Part shown: in pieces, positions 1 through 7,737 of the stretch
How positions within the stretch are numbered: the first letter of the stretch is position 1
Layout of the letters: each line of letters opens with the position of its first letter
From: an uncultured Opitutia bacterium
GTDB lineage: Bacteria; Verrucomicrobiota; Verrucomicrobiia; Opitutales; Opitutaceae
Direction: 5' to 3'
NCBI GenBank assembly: GCA_903840415.1
Contig: CAIMFY010000066.1
Coordinates: 1-64,000 of the forward strand
Length of the DNA: 64,000 nucleotides
Program-made: the position numbers and the translations under genes
The notes under the pieces: model-generated
Told to the model about the DNA's origin: nothing
Database searches by the model: none
The model's input: only the letters and a program-made list of their open reading frames with translations

Positions 1-54
1 CAAGCCCGTGCTGCGAGCTTCCTAATATTAAGATTCAGAAATCTTCTTCAAGAT

Positions 55-83
55 TTGACACTCGGACTCATGTCACTTATGCT
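55..83 (+). promoter_or_regulatory. Sigma70-like promoter of the abiE operon
   Basis: A perfect -35 hexamer TTGACA lies at 55-60. The hexamer TATGCT at 78-83, 17 bases further on, matches four of six -10 consensus positions. Transcription would begin near base 90, only about five bases before the ATG at 95, so the message would be nearly leaderless. The -10 box lies inside the palindrome at 62-113. Inferred from sequence pattern only. Confidence 0.55.
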
Positions 84-113
84 CGTTAACGAGCATGAGT
101 GACATGAGTCCGA
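62..113. promoter_or_regulatory. 52-bp near-perfect palindrome, likely AbiEi operator
   Basis: The two 26-base arms meet at GTT|AAC between 87 and 88 and differ at a single position (T on the left, C on the right). The palindrome covers the probable -10 box and the antitoxin start codon at 95, plus the second in-frame ATG at 104. AbiEi-family antitoxins are known to repress their own operon by binding inverted repeats upstream, so this is the natural operator. It could also fold into a hairpin in the RNA that hides the start codon. Confidence 0.65.
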
Positions 114-1087
114 AACCACCTAGCTTAGAACGCCAAAAAAACGCGTTCCAGTCCGAACTCTTGCGCCGCGTATCGGCCGCCACTGAAGACTTTCCCACGG
201 TTCGCTGCTGGTCCTCCCACAAACTCCGCAGCCTCCTCGGCAGCCTGCGGTCATCCCTCCTCGACCAACGGGTCGTGACTTCCTCGTTTCCCCGCACCGA
301 CGGCCTGCTCGCGTGGTTGATCGACGCCGGCCTGGTTCATCCCCTGCTGGTTGAGCCTGGCGTCTCCGCCAAAGCGGAAGACACCTTCTACTTGGTCGAA
401 GTCGGCTCCGGCCCGCAGTCCACCGTCAGCCCCTTCGAGTTGCTCCAAGCCTTCCAGCCCCAAGGCATCGTGAGCTTTTTCAGCGCGCTTTCCTTCCACG
501 CCCTCACGACACAGACGCCACCGTTCCATCACAGCGTCGCGCTCACGCCCCGTCCGCCCGCCGTCCCCCGCGAGCGCGCCGCCCCGGAAATTGAAACGGC
601 CTCCGTGCCTTCCGCCAGCGCCGCCCGCCGCGACTCGCTCGGTAGCCACGCCTTCACCTACGGCGGTACCCGCTATTTTTCCACGAAGCGCTTCCGCGAT
701 CTCGTGCCCGGCGTGCAAACCCAGATCCTCGATCCCCGGATCAATCTTCGCGTGACCGACATTGAGCAGACCCTGCTCGATACCCTCATGCATCCCGAGG
801 CTAGCGGTGGTCAGAGCGTAATCTTCGAGACTTGGGCGCAAGGCCTTGGCCGCGCCCGCCCCGAGCGCATGGCCGGCTACGTCGAGTCCATCGCGCTCCC
901 CGTGCTGACCCGCCGCCTTGGTGCGCTGCTCAACCTTACCGGAGCCGTCGCTCCCGCGCCCCTTCGCTCCGTCCTGGAGCAGACCCGGCGTCTCCTCGTG
1001 GTCGACTCCACCCCGCAGGTGCCGCTCTTCCGCGGCCAGTCCGGCACTCGCCTCGATCCCGAGTGGAACGTCCTTACGCCCGCCTGA
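95..1087 (+). CDS. abiEi: AbiEi-family type IV antitoxin / transcriptional regulator
   Basis: A 330-residue protein placed directly before an AbiEii nucleotidyltransferase; order, spacing and size match AbiE toxin-antitoxin pairs, which give phage abortive infection. The N-terminal part (about residues 15-90) looks like the winged-helix DNA-binding region. Residues 185-240 carry the motif stretch seen in these antitoxins, including YFSTKRFRDLVPG and DIEQTLLDTLMHPE. Known AbiEi proteins both repress the operon and neutralise the toxin without direct binding. The start at 95 sits inside the palindrome, and the ATG at 104 is an alternative. The gene ends 3 bases before the toxin gene. Confidence 0.75.
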   Translation: MSDMSPKPPSLERQKNAFQSELLRRVSAATEDFPTVRCWSSHKLRSLLGSLRSSLLDQRVVTSSFPRTDGLLAWLIDAGLVHPLLVEPGVSAKAEDTFYLVEVGSGPQSTVSPFELLQAFQPQGIVSFFSALSFHALTTQTPPFHHSVALTPRPPAVPRERAAPEIETASVPSASAARRDSLGSHAFTYGGTRYFSTKRFRDLVPGVQTQILDPRINLRVTDIEQTLLDTLMHPEASGGQSVIFETWAQGLGRARPERMAGYVESIALPVLTRRLGALLNLTGAVAPAPLRSVLEQTRRLLVVDSTPQVPLFRGQSGTRLDPEWNVLTPA

Positions 1088-1090
1088 CCC

Positions 1091-1972
1091 ATGCGACCTG
1101 AACAATTCGAGCGGTGGAAATCCGACGCCCTCGGCGAGGTCTTCGCCGCGATCGCCGCCTCCGAACCCCTCCGCGCCGCCCTGATCTTCAAAGGCGCCCG
1201 CGTCCTCAATCTCCGCCTCGATCTCGAACGCCAGTCGCTCGATCTCGACAGCAGCCTCGCGACGGAATTCGCACTCGAAACCGCCGACCTCAAGGCGCAG
1301 GCCGATTTTCTCCAGTCCGCCCTCGGCACGGCCCTCGACCGTTACTTCTCCGGTCAGCGCGTCGTTCGCTACACCGTCGAGCGTGTCACCCTCAAATCCC
1401 GCGAGCACCCGCTCGACTGGGACAGTCACGCCGCCTCCATCCGACTCCGCGACGGGCAGTTTGCCGGAGTGCTTGGCCTCCCCGTCCTCGAAATCGACAT
1501 CAGCGCGCCTGAACAGCTCTCGGCCCACGCCGTCAGCGATCTCCCCATCGGCGAGCACACCGTTCGCGCCTACACCCTCGAACGCATCGCCGGCGAGAAA
1601 CTCCGCGCCTTCCTGAGTACGCTGCCCGCCTACCGCCAGAAAGTGAAGAAGCCGGGAGAAGCGATCCGCGTCAAAGATCTCTACGATCTCGTCCGTATCC
1701 ACCGCTCGCGCCCGCTCTCCGATCAAGAATTCTGGCGCAAGGCCGCCGAGGATTTCCGACTCGCCTGCGCCTCCCGCTACATCGACTGCGACGGCCTCGA
1801 CACCTTCCGCCAGAACTGGCCCGCCACCCAGCAAGCCTTCACCTCCGATCCGACCCTGCCCAAGGACGTCACCTTCGCCGAAGTCGAGGCCATGCTCGCC
1901 GCCATCGTCGAATTCCTGCTGCGGGAAAAGATTCTCCCTTTGTCCTTCCCGCTTCCGCCTCCGCAGGGTTAG
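1091..1972 (+). CDS. abiEii: AbiEii-type nucleotidyltransferase toxin
   Basis: A 293-residue protein of the AbiEii/AbiGii nucleotidyltransferase family, the toxin of type IV AbiE systems. Near residues 33-57 it has the family's phosphate-binding and acidic motif region (FKGARVLNLRLDLE followed by SLDLDSS); the usual KGGTAL is KGARVL here. Downstream are the family motifs ERIAGEKLRAFL (about 164-175) and RVKDLYDLVRIH (about 195-206). Known members bind GTP and are bacteriostatic; a relative modifies tRNA. It is cotranscribed with the antitoxin. The changed glycine motif could mean altered activity. Confidence 0.75.
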   Translation: MRPEQFERWKSDALGEVFAAIAASEPLRAALIFKGARVLNLRLDLERQSLDLDSSLATEFALETADLKAQADFLQSALGTALDRYFSGQRVVRYTVERVTLKSREHPLDWDSHAASIRLRDGQFAGVLGLPVLEIDISAPEQLSAHAVSDLPIGEHTVRAYTLERIAGEKLRAFLSTLPAYRQKVKKPGEAIRVKDLYDLVRIHRSRPLSDQEFWRKAAEDFRLACASRYIDCDGLDTFRQNWPATQQAFTSDPTLPKDVTFAEVEAMLAAIVEFLLREKILPLSFPLPPPQG

Positions 1973-2748
1973 CCCTCCGAGGAAACAGCCAGAGTTCCAC
2001 CTGCCCAGAACAGCCGCCCTCCGACTCGGCGGTCAAGGTGGAGGCGACGCAGGAGCACGACCTTGACGGCCGAAGTCACAATTGGGCGGCGGGCAGGTGA
2101 ATCGTCTCGTCCCGGCCAACGCCGGCCAATCCGGTTCCCCTCTCCGGCAAATGTTGCGCGCCGAAATTTGATCCAGACGAACGGGAAATTCCGTTTCACT
2201 ATCATATAACCCGGCTGTCGGCTCGACCGCTCAAACCCCAATCGGCCACCATCCTCATAGGTAGGTTTGTCCATAAGTTGACGGGAGTACGGTCGCAGCG
2301 TGTCATTAACGCAAAAACCGACTAACGAGAATTAACTCAAGCAGAGACCATTCCGCCAGAGGCAACCGGCTTTTTTTCCGGTCGATCCTCTAAAGTGTAA
2401 AACGAGATGCATTTTATCTGAGCGGACATGGTTAGAATCGGGCATCCATAATACAGCGGACAAGGGCAAACCGCGCAACAACGCGAGCGCTGCGTCCTGA
2501 CCAAAGACAGAATGTGCGGCCAATCCCACAAGAAGTGCGCGGCCTGAGATAGGGTTTAAGCGCACTCTTACCTACGCTTTAGACATGCGTGAAAGAAGCG
2601 AATAAACTTAAATGAAGATCAGAGAATCTGCTACCGCGGGCGCGACCATTCTTTCGACGGTCACACTACTCGATGGCTTCGTATTACTGCACGCAGCCAC
2701 GCCGAAAACGTTTATGACAAAGGACCGTAATGAGTTCTTTAAATAACG
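1973..2748. other. 776-bp gap without convincing genes
   Basis: The gap between the AbiE operon and the Mrr-type nuclease gene is more AT-rich than its flanks. Short minus-strand open frames exist (for example 2332-2565) but their translations resemble no family and have no recognisable ribosome site. No tRNA, clear terminator or transposase relic was recognised. It may hold promoters for 2749 or remnants of an older insertion. Confidence 0.5.
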
Positions 2749-3597
2749 ATGGCGCGACGCAGACGGAATCAGGGGTCCGACTTACCTGAACTCATCGCGA
2801 AGTTCGTCGGGTTTGGAATTATTCTGCTCTCGCTGGCAATAGGCGGAGTCACCGGGTTCCCCAAAGTACTTGGAGCCCTCTCAAGCCTAGTGCTGATGTT
2901 GATAGGAGTAGCTCTGGCTATCGGCGTTGTGGGCTTGGTCGTCTACCTCGCGGTGAAGCGGTGGCCTAGAAGCGCCACCGACGGATGGCCGAAAACGGAC
3001 ATCACGGAAACAAGTGTTGCGGTTTCCGCGAACCACTTGCTGCCGCCCTTAATCAAGCCCACATCGTCGGCGGTCAGCGTCGCGAAGGCGTTGGGCGAAA
3101 TCGACTGGTTTCAGTTTGAGAAGTTTTGCGCGGCCTTGCTCCGAACCGAAGGCTTCGACGTTGAGCGCAAAGGTGGGGCCCAGCCGGATGGGGGTGTCGA
3201 TCTCATAGCGACAAAAGGTGAGGAACGCCTGCTGGTGCAGTGTAAACATTGGCGCACGTGGATGGTTCAGGAGAAGGTCATCCGGGAGATGCTAGGCAGC
3301 ATGACCCATTTCGGTGTCACCCGCGGAGCGATTTACACGCTCAAAGGATGGACATCGCCGGCGGGTGATTTCGCGAGGCAACACCAGATCGCACTCGTTG
3401 ACGAGGCAGAGCTGGTGCGGCGGGCGCTCGCCCGGCTTTCGGCCGACCAACTCGACCAACTACTCAAGTCACGCGAGCACCATTGCCCGAAATGCGAGTC
3501 TCCAATGATCTGGCGGGAAGGCGACTTTACTCCGTTCTGGGGCTGCTCGACTTATCCCCGCTGTCGTGGAAAACTGAATCACGCGGGGGCGCGGTAA
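2749..3597 (+). CDS. Membrane-anchored Mrr-type restriction endonuclease with zinc ribbon
   Basis: This 282-residue protein has three parts. Two hydrophobic helices lie near residues 17-34 and 39-67. An Mrr-like PD-(D/E)xK nuclease domain spans about 115-225, with D151 in GGVDLIA and Q164-C-K166 in LLVQCKHW as the catalytic set. A topoisomerase-type zinc ribbon at 246-272 carries four cysteines (C246, C249, C266, C272). Mrr-family enzymes cut modified or foreign DNA; membrane-tethered forms with a C-terminal ribbon are widespread but poorly characterised. A small membrane protein follows 24 bases later, probably cotranscribed. The setting beside AbiE suggests a defence role. Confidence 0.75.
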   Translation: MARRRRNQGSDLPELIAKFVGFGIILLSLAIGGVTGFPKVLGALSSLVLMLIGVALAIGVVGLVVYLAVKRWPRSATDGWPKTDITETSVAVSANHLLPPLIKPTSSAVSVAKALGEIDWFQFEKFCAALLRTEGFDVERKGGAQPDGGVDLIATKGEERLLVQCKHWRTWMVQEKVIREMLGSMTHFGVTRGAIYTLKGWTSPAGDFARQHQIALVDEAELVRRALARLSADQLDQLLKSREHHCPKCESPMIWREGDFTPFWGCSTYPRCRGKLNHAGAR

Positions 3598-3621
3598 AAC
3601 CTTGAATTGCCAACAAATGCC

Positions 3622-4068
3622 ATGAATGACCGCACTGAAATGCTGTTCCGACTTTATGAAGAGGCGATGGAGCATGTTCGTCATCTTGAGGAACAGCGTT
3701 CTCAATTTGCATCAGTGTTAGTCGCCATCTCAGGCGGCGTGGTGGCGTTCGGACTCGCAGAAGGAAAACTCCACCCAGAGTTTTATCCCGGCATCCTTCT
3801 TGCCGGCATCGGCGCCTTCGGCTTTTTTCTAAGCTGGAAGCAGAATGAGAAGATTAATTACCACCGAATAGTCGCCATTCGCCACCGAGAGCTAATTGCA
3901 GCGGATCCTGCTATCGTGGCCGACAAGCTCGAAATTATGAGGGCAGATGAAGACCGAATTAACGAGCGCCGATACTGTTATGTGTCGTCTGTTCCGGTGG
4001 GACTATTCTGGTCGTTGATCTATGCGATGATACTTGGATTTGGCATTTTCGTGATAAGTTCTGCTTAG
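3622..4068 (+). CDS. Small three-helix membrane protein of unknown function
   Basis: A 148-residue protein starting at the ATG at 3622; the frame could extend to a TTG at 3607. It has an amphipathic, probably coiled N-terminus (residues 1-28), two hydrophobic helices near 31-47 and 53-72, a charged cytoplasmic loop of about 50 residues, and a third helix near 126-146. No family was recognised. It follows the membrane nuclease gene closely, so both may act at the membrane as a pair. The topology resembles small membrane effector or accessory proteins, but nothing in the sequence proves a role. Confidence 0.6.
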   Translation: MNDRTEMLFRLYEEAMEHVRHLEEQRSQFASVLVAISGGVVAFGLAEGKLHPEFYPGILLAGIGAFGFFLSWKQNEKINYHRIVAIRHRELIAADPAIVADKLEIMRADEDRINERRYCYVSSVPVGLFWSLIYAMILGFGIFVISSA

Positions 4069-4134
4069 AATGCCGGGACGAACCTGTCCCGAACGATGTC
4101 GCTTCTCACGGAGCGGCGCATCGGCCACACGGTG

Positions 4135-4320
4135 ACGAATGAAACCAGTAGACCGGCGTTCCGCTCAGATCGATCACCCCGCGCTTGAGCTGAACGATGT
4201 CCCACGGGTGCGGCAGGGCGTTCAGCCGCTGGATTTCATGCCCGCGCAGCCCGTCAATAGCTGGAGCACCTTTCAGAGCCGCGTCTCTAGGGGCAGATCG
4301 CCGCTCTGCGAACCACGGAG
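4135..4320 (-). pseudogene. Possible relic of a tyrosine recombinase or other gene
   Basis: The minus strand here reads openly with the phrase DGLRGHEIQRL followed by WDIVQLKRGVID. This loosely resembles the start of a phage-integrase catalytic domain (GLR..E...L..DvD...g.I). No start, no downstream catalytic residues (H-x-x-R, Tyr) and no full-length frame are present. The rest of the 4069-4408 gap shows nothing else. It is a weak match and may be chance. Confidence 0.2.
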
Positions 4321-4408
4321 CGCAGCCTGCCCTGCCGCGGAAATGGCGTTGAGCGGTCGAGTGTCCCGTGAAGTTATCGACCGGCGCTCACGTCCTGGGG
4401 AAACCGCG

Positions 4409-4645
4409 CTAAAGCTCGGGATGCTGCTTTTCCAGCGCGGCGAAAAACTTGGCTACCGGGATCTCCAATGCACGGCACAGGGCGAACACAGTGGGCAGGG
4501 TGGGGCTGCGCTGGCCACGTTCTAGGTGGCCGACCGCGTTCAGGTGCAGGCCGGCTTTCGTCGCCAGAGTCATCTGGCTCCAGCCCCTAGCCTCACGGAG
4601 TCTGGTGAGGGTTTGCCCAAAGGCGTGGGGTAGTCGGTTTGACAC
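4409..4645 (-). CDS. XRE-family helix-turn-helix regulator
   Basis: A small (78-residue) single-domain DNA-binding protein. Its body is a classic HTH_3 fold: LTRLREARGWSQMTLATKAGLHLNAVGHLERGQRSP, then a C-terminal helix ending in AKFFAALEKQ. The GTG at 4645 is taken as start; a TTG at 4663 would add six residues. It is monocistronic and has no obvious partner gene. Such orphan XRE proteins commonly control mobile-element genes, and this one lies within the accessory segment. Confidence 0.75.
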   Translation of the reverse strand: MSNRLPHAFGQTLTRLREARGWSQMTLATKAGLHLNAVGHLERGQRSPTLPTVFALCRALEIPVAKFFAALEKQHPEL

Positions 4646-4753
4646 CCTGATATCATACCGCAAAGGCCCCCGCGCCGGCTACACACAAGACAACACACAC
4701 AAGACAGTGCATTTTGTCTTGCGCGGATTTGCCCGGGCCGGCAAATCCGAGCC

Positions 4754-4920
4754 ATGCCTCGTCGTTCACCACGCCTTTGCCTCCACTGCGGACGGGCATT
4801 TGCCGTGGACCCCCGTGTGGGGTCGGAGCAGCGCTATTGCGCCCGGCCTGGGTGTGCTCACGCGAGCCGGCTCGCGGCTCAGCGCAAATGGCGCCGTAGC
4901 CCGAAGGGCTGCGGTCCCCC
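4754..4920 (+). pseudogene. Truncated CxxC zinc-binding protein fragment
   Basis: The frame begins MPRRSPRLCLHCGRAF and has C-x-x-C, then YCARPGCAHASR and RKWRR. This is the pattern of small CxxC...C...C proteins found beside transposases and recombinases, whose usual form continues with repeated basic segments. Here the recognisable part ends after about 55 residues, where the frame runs antisense into the regulator at 4927-5175. The 3' part seems to have been lost, perhaps when the recombinase cassette was inserted. Confidence 0.4.
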
Positions 4921-4926
4921 CGTCAC

Positions 4927-5175
4927 TCACCCCAAAACGATCGCTGGTGGCACGCGCAGCGCCGCGGCAAGGAGCCGCAGCTCAATGTCGGTGATTTCAC
5001 GCTCGCCGCGCTCGATGCGCTTGACGGCGTCGCGACTGATGCTCCAGCCCACGGCCGCGGCGCGCCCCGCCAAATCTTCCTGCGTCAAATCCTGCTGCTG
5101 GCGCAAGCGCTTCACGGTGGTCCCGATCGAGTTGCGATCGGTGCGTTGGCGGGCGACGTGACGGGGACGAGACAT
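4927..5175 (-). CDS. XRE-family regulator divergent from the recombinase cassette
   Basis: An 82-residue helix-turn-helix protein with TVKRLRQQQDLTQEDLAGRA, then SISRDAVKRIERGEREITD, both typical of Cro/C1-type HTH_3 domains. The start MSRPRH at 5175 is preferred; the frame extends to 5292 but that would overlap the divergent promoter region. It faces away from the recombinase gene starting at 5294, and the 118-bp gap holds a perfect 16-bp palindrome. It probably represses the recombinase operon and itself. Confidence 0.75.
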   Translation of the reverse strand: MSRPRHVARQRTDRNSIGTTVKRLRQQQDLTQEDLAGRAAAVGWSISRDAVKRIERGEREITDIELRLLAAALRVPPAIVLG

Positions 5176-5194
5176 GGGCAACAAGTAGCCCAAA

Positions 5195-5250
5195 ACTATA
5201 GCCGAATGCTTATGAGAAGAGGGGCGACATGTCGCCCATTTATGTTGACA
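5195..5250. promoter_or_regulatory. Divergent control region with 16-bp perfect palindrome
   Basis: The sequence GGGCGACATGTCGCCC at 5222-5237 is a perfect palindrome. To its right is a -35-like TTGACA at 5245-5250 pointing to the recombinase gene, but the matching -10 is weak. To its left, on the minus strand, TATAGT at 5195-5200 could be the -10 of the XRE gene. The palindrome would overlap both promoters and is the best candidate for the XRE operator. Confidence 0.5.
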
Positions 5251-5293
5251 CATCGAGCGCGATGGCAAATCTCGCTTCACCGTGTGATTCACT

Positions 5294-6859
5294 ATGAACG
5301 CCGCCGCCCCTGATCTCCTTCCGGCTTCGCCCTCGACGGGGCCGACCCTGCTCCCGGCCGCCGCCTACGTCCGCATGTCGACCGACCACCAGCAATACTC
5401 CACCGAGCACCAGCTCGAGCGGATCAAGGAATACGCGGCCCGTCGCGGCCTGACGGTCACCGAGGTGTTCGCCGACGAGGGCCGGAGCGGCCTCAGCGTC
5501 CGCGGGCGCGAGAACCTCCAGCGTCTGCTCGCGGTCGTCGCGTCCGGCGCCGCGCCCTTCTCGGCCATCCTCGTCTACGATGTGAGCCGGTGGGGCCGCT
5601 TCCAGGATGCCGACGAGAGCGGCTACTACGAATACCTCTGCCGCCGCGCCGGCCTCGCTGTCCACTACTGCGCCGAACAATTCGAAAACGACGGCAGCCC
5701 CACCGCGAACATCATGAAGAGCGTGAAACGCTCGATGGCCGGCGAATACAGCCGCGAACTCTCGGTTAAGGTCTCGCAGGGGATGTGCCGGCTGGCACAG
5801 CGCGGATTCAAGCAGGGCGGCTCCGCCGGCTACGGCCTGCGCCGCCGGGTGATCGGCACCGACGGCCGCCCGAAGGGTGTGCTCGAGGACGGCGAACAGA
5901 AGTTCCTCGCCATGGATCGCGTCGTGCTGGAGCTGGGGCCCGAGGAAGAACTGCGGATTGTCCGTGAGATCTTCGAGGCCTACGCGGATCGCGGGGTGGG
6001 GTGCGACCGCATCGCCGCCGATCTGAACAGCCGGCAGATCCCGCGCCTTCGCGGCGGCCCGTGGACCGGGGTGCGCGTGCGCACCGTCCTCCGCAACGAA
6101 AACTACATCGGGAACCTGGTCTACCGCCGCACGCTGTGCACCCTCCATCAACGCCCGGTGCCCAATCCGCCGGACCGGTGGATCCGCGCCGACGGCGTGC
6201 TGCCCGCCATCATCGATGCCGGGCTGTTCGCCCGCGCGCAGCAACTCCGGCAGAAACGGGCCGCCGGCCACACCGAAGGCGAACTGCTCGACGCCCTGCG
6301 CGATCTCTGGCACCGGCGGGGCCGCCTGTCCGCACCCGGCATCGACGCCGATCCCGGGATGCCCCACAGCTCGACCTATGTCCTCCGGTTCGGCGGCCTG
6401 GTCCCCGCCTACCGCCGGATCGGCTATGCGTTTCGCCGCAACGTGTGCTTCATCACCGTCCGCCGCCAGCTGCGGACCTGCCGCGCCGAGTTCTTCCAGG
6501 CGCTGCTCGCCTCGTTCGCGGCCCGCGGCGTGCCCGTGGCGCACGACGCCGCGCGGGACACCGTGACCATTGCCGGGGAGCTGACGCTAGCCGTCGTTTT
6601 CAGCCGCGGCCGCCGCACCCGCGACCGGACGCTGCGCTGGCCCGCGCGGACGGTCCTGACGGCCGACCTCACGCTTATAGCGCGGCTGCAGGAATCCACC
6701 GCAGTGATCATGGACTACTATCTGTTTTCCCGGCTCGACCCGACGCCCGCCGTGATCCTCCGCCCGAAGAACCACCTCCAGCTCGATGCCTACCGCAGCG
6801 ACAACCTCGAACCGCTGTTCGCCGTGACCGAACGCATCCACGTGGAGGGCGCCGCATGA
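5294..6859 (+). CDS. Large serine recombinase
   Basis: A 521-residue site-specific recombinase. The resolvase domain (about 22-165) has AYVRMSTDHQ with the nucleophile Ser29, the DEGRSG segment and YDVSRWGRF. The recombinase DNA-binding domain (about 175-300) has GYGLRRR and VRTVLRNENYIGNLVYRR. The usual cysteine zinc ribbon of large serine integrases is absent. Instead, residues about 325-380 carry STYVLRFGGLVPAYRRIGY, like the repeat associated with HNH homing endonucleases. It heads a three-gene operon with two ParB-like proteins (ATGA overlaps). It likely moves the element that carries it; the attachment sites were not found. Confidence 0.85.
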   Translation: MNAAAPDLLPASPSTGPTLLPAAAYVRMSTDHQQYSTEHQLERIKEYAARRGLTVTEVFADEGRSGLSVRGRENLQRLLAVVASGAAPFSAILVYDVSRWGRFQDADESGYYEYLCRRAGLAVHYCAEQFENDGSPTANIMKSVKRSMAGEYSRELSVKVSQGMCRLAQRGFKQGGSAGYGLRRRVIGTDGRPKGVLEDGEQKFLAMDRVVLELGPEEELRIVREIFEAYADRGVGCDRIAADLNSRQIPRLRGGPWTGVRVRTVLRNENYIGNLVYRRTLCTLHQRPVPNPPDRWIRADGVLPAIIDAGLFARAQQLRQKRAAGHTEGELLDALRDLWHRRGRLSAPGIDADPGMPHSSTYVLRFGGLVPAYRRIGYAFRRNVCFITVRRQLRTCRAEFFQALLASFAARGVPVAHDAARDTVTIAGELTLAVVFSRGRRTRDRTLRWPARTVLTADLTLIARLQESTAVIMDYYLFSRLDPTPAVILRPKNHLQLDAYRSDNLEPLFAVTERIHVEGAA

Positions 6860-7737
6860 ACGCCGCGCAAGTTCAACTCCTGCCCATCGACCGCATCCGG
6901 ATCGTGAACCCCCGTGTCCGCGACCCCGTGGCCTTTCAAGCGGTCGTCGACAGCATCGCCGGCCTCGGCCTGAAGAAACCGATCACCGTCACCCGCCGCG
7001 CCCCCGTCGCCAACGAACCCGCCGAATACGACCTGGTGTGCGGTCAAGGCCGCCTCGAAGCCTACCTCTCCCTCGGCGCCCATGAAATCCCCGCCCTCGT
7101 CTGCGATTTCTCCCGCTCGGACGGCCTGCTCGCCAGCCTGATCGAAAACATCGCCCGCCGCCGCGTGCGCCCCCTGGACCAAATCAAGTTGATCCAGTGG
7201 ATGAAAACCCAGGGTGACGACGCCCCCGCCATCGCCCGCAAGACCGGCCTCTCCGCCGACTACGTCCGCCACCTCTTCACCCTCTTGGACCGCGGCGAGG
7301 AACGCCTACTGGAAGGCGTGCTCCACGGCGAGATCCCCATCTCGATCGCGATCCAGATCGCCGCCGCCACCGACGACGACGCCCAGCGCCTCCTGGTCGA
7401 GGCCTTCGAACGCCAGGAACTCACCCAAAAGTCCGTCGCCGCCTTCCGCCGCATCCTCGACCGCCGGCGTCACTTCGGCCTCCGCCGCGAAAGCCGGGAC
7501 AACGCCCCCGCCACGCCCCGCGCCACCGCCGATTCCCTCATCGACGCCTACAAGCGCGAAGCCCAGCGCCAGACGCTCCTCGTGAAAAAAGCCAAGCTCT
7601 GCGAAACCCGCCTCTTCGCCCTCGCCGCCGCGTTCAAAAAACTCCTCGCCGACGAGGACTACGTGACGCTCCTCCGCGCCGAGCAGATGGAAACCATGCC
7701 GAAGTTCCTCCTCGCTCCCCGGGAGCCCCACCCATGA
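6856..7737 (+). CDS. ParB-like nuclease-fold protein (first of two)
   Basis: A 293-residue protein starting at the ATG that overlaps the recombinase stop by 4 bases. The N-terminal ParB/Srx domain (about 8-100) has the signature DLVCGQGRLEAYLSLG and LIENIARRRVRPLDQIKLI. A helix-turn-helix follows (IARKTGLSADYVRHLFTLL, about 123-142), then a helical C-terminal part. ParB proteins bind DNA and, in chromosomal and plasmid forms, CTP; here no ParA is encoded, so segregation is unlikely to be its only role. Translational coupling to the recombinase points to a shared job, perhaps directing or regulating recombination. Confidence 0.8.
   Translation: MNAAQVQLLPIDRIRIVNPRVRDPVAFQAVVDSIAGLGLKKPITVTRRAPVANEPAEYDLVCGQGRLEAYLSLGAHEIPALVCDFSRSDGLLASLIENIARRRVRPLDQIKLIQWMKTQGDDAPAIARKTGLSADYVRHLFTLLDRGEERLLEGVLHGEIPISIAIQIAAATDDDAQRLLVEAFERQELTQKSVAAFRRILDRRRHFGLRRESRDNAPATPRATADSLIDAYKREAQRQTLLVKKAKLCETRLFALAAAFKKLLADEDYVTLLRAEQMETMPKFLLAPREPHP

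Noticed and set aside
251-1834. A 527-codon open frame on the minus strand
   Set aside because: It lies exactly opposite the AbiEi and AbiEii genes, is low-complexity (Gly/Ala/Glu-rich) and matches nothing; a GC-driven shadow.
2332-2565. Small minus-strand frame in the 776-bp gap
   Set aside because: No start context, no homology and no neighbour coupling.
5240-6544. A 434-codon minus-strand frame opposite the recombinase
   Set aside because: Composition is biased and the plus-strand gene is clearly real.
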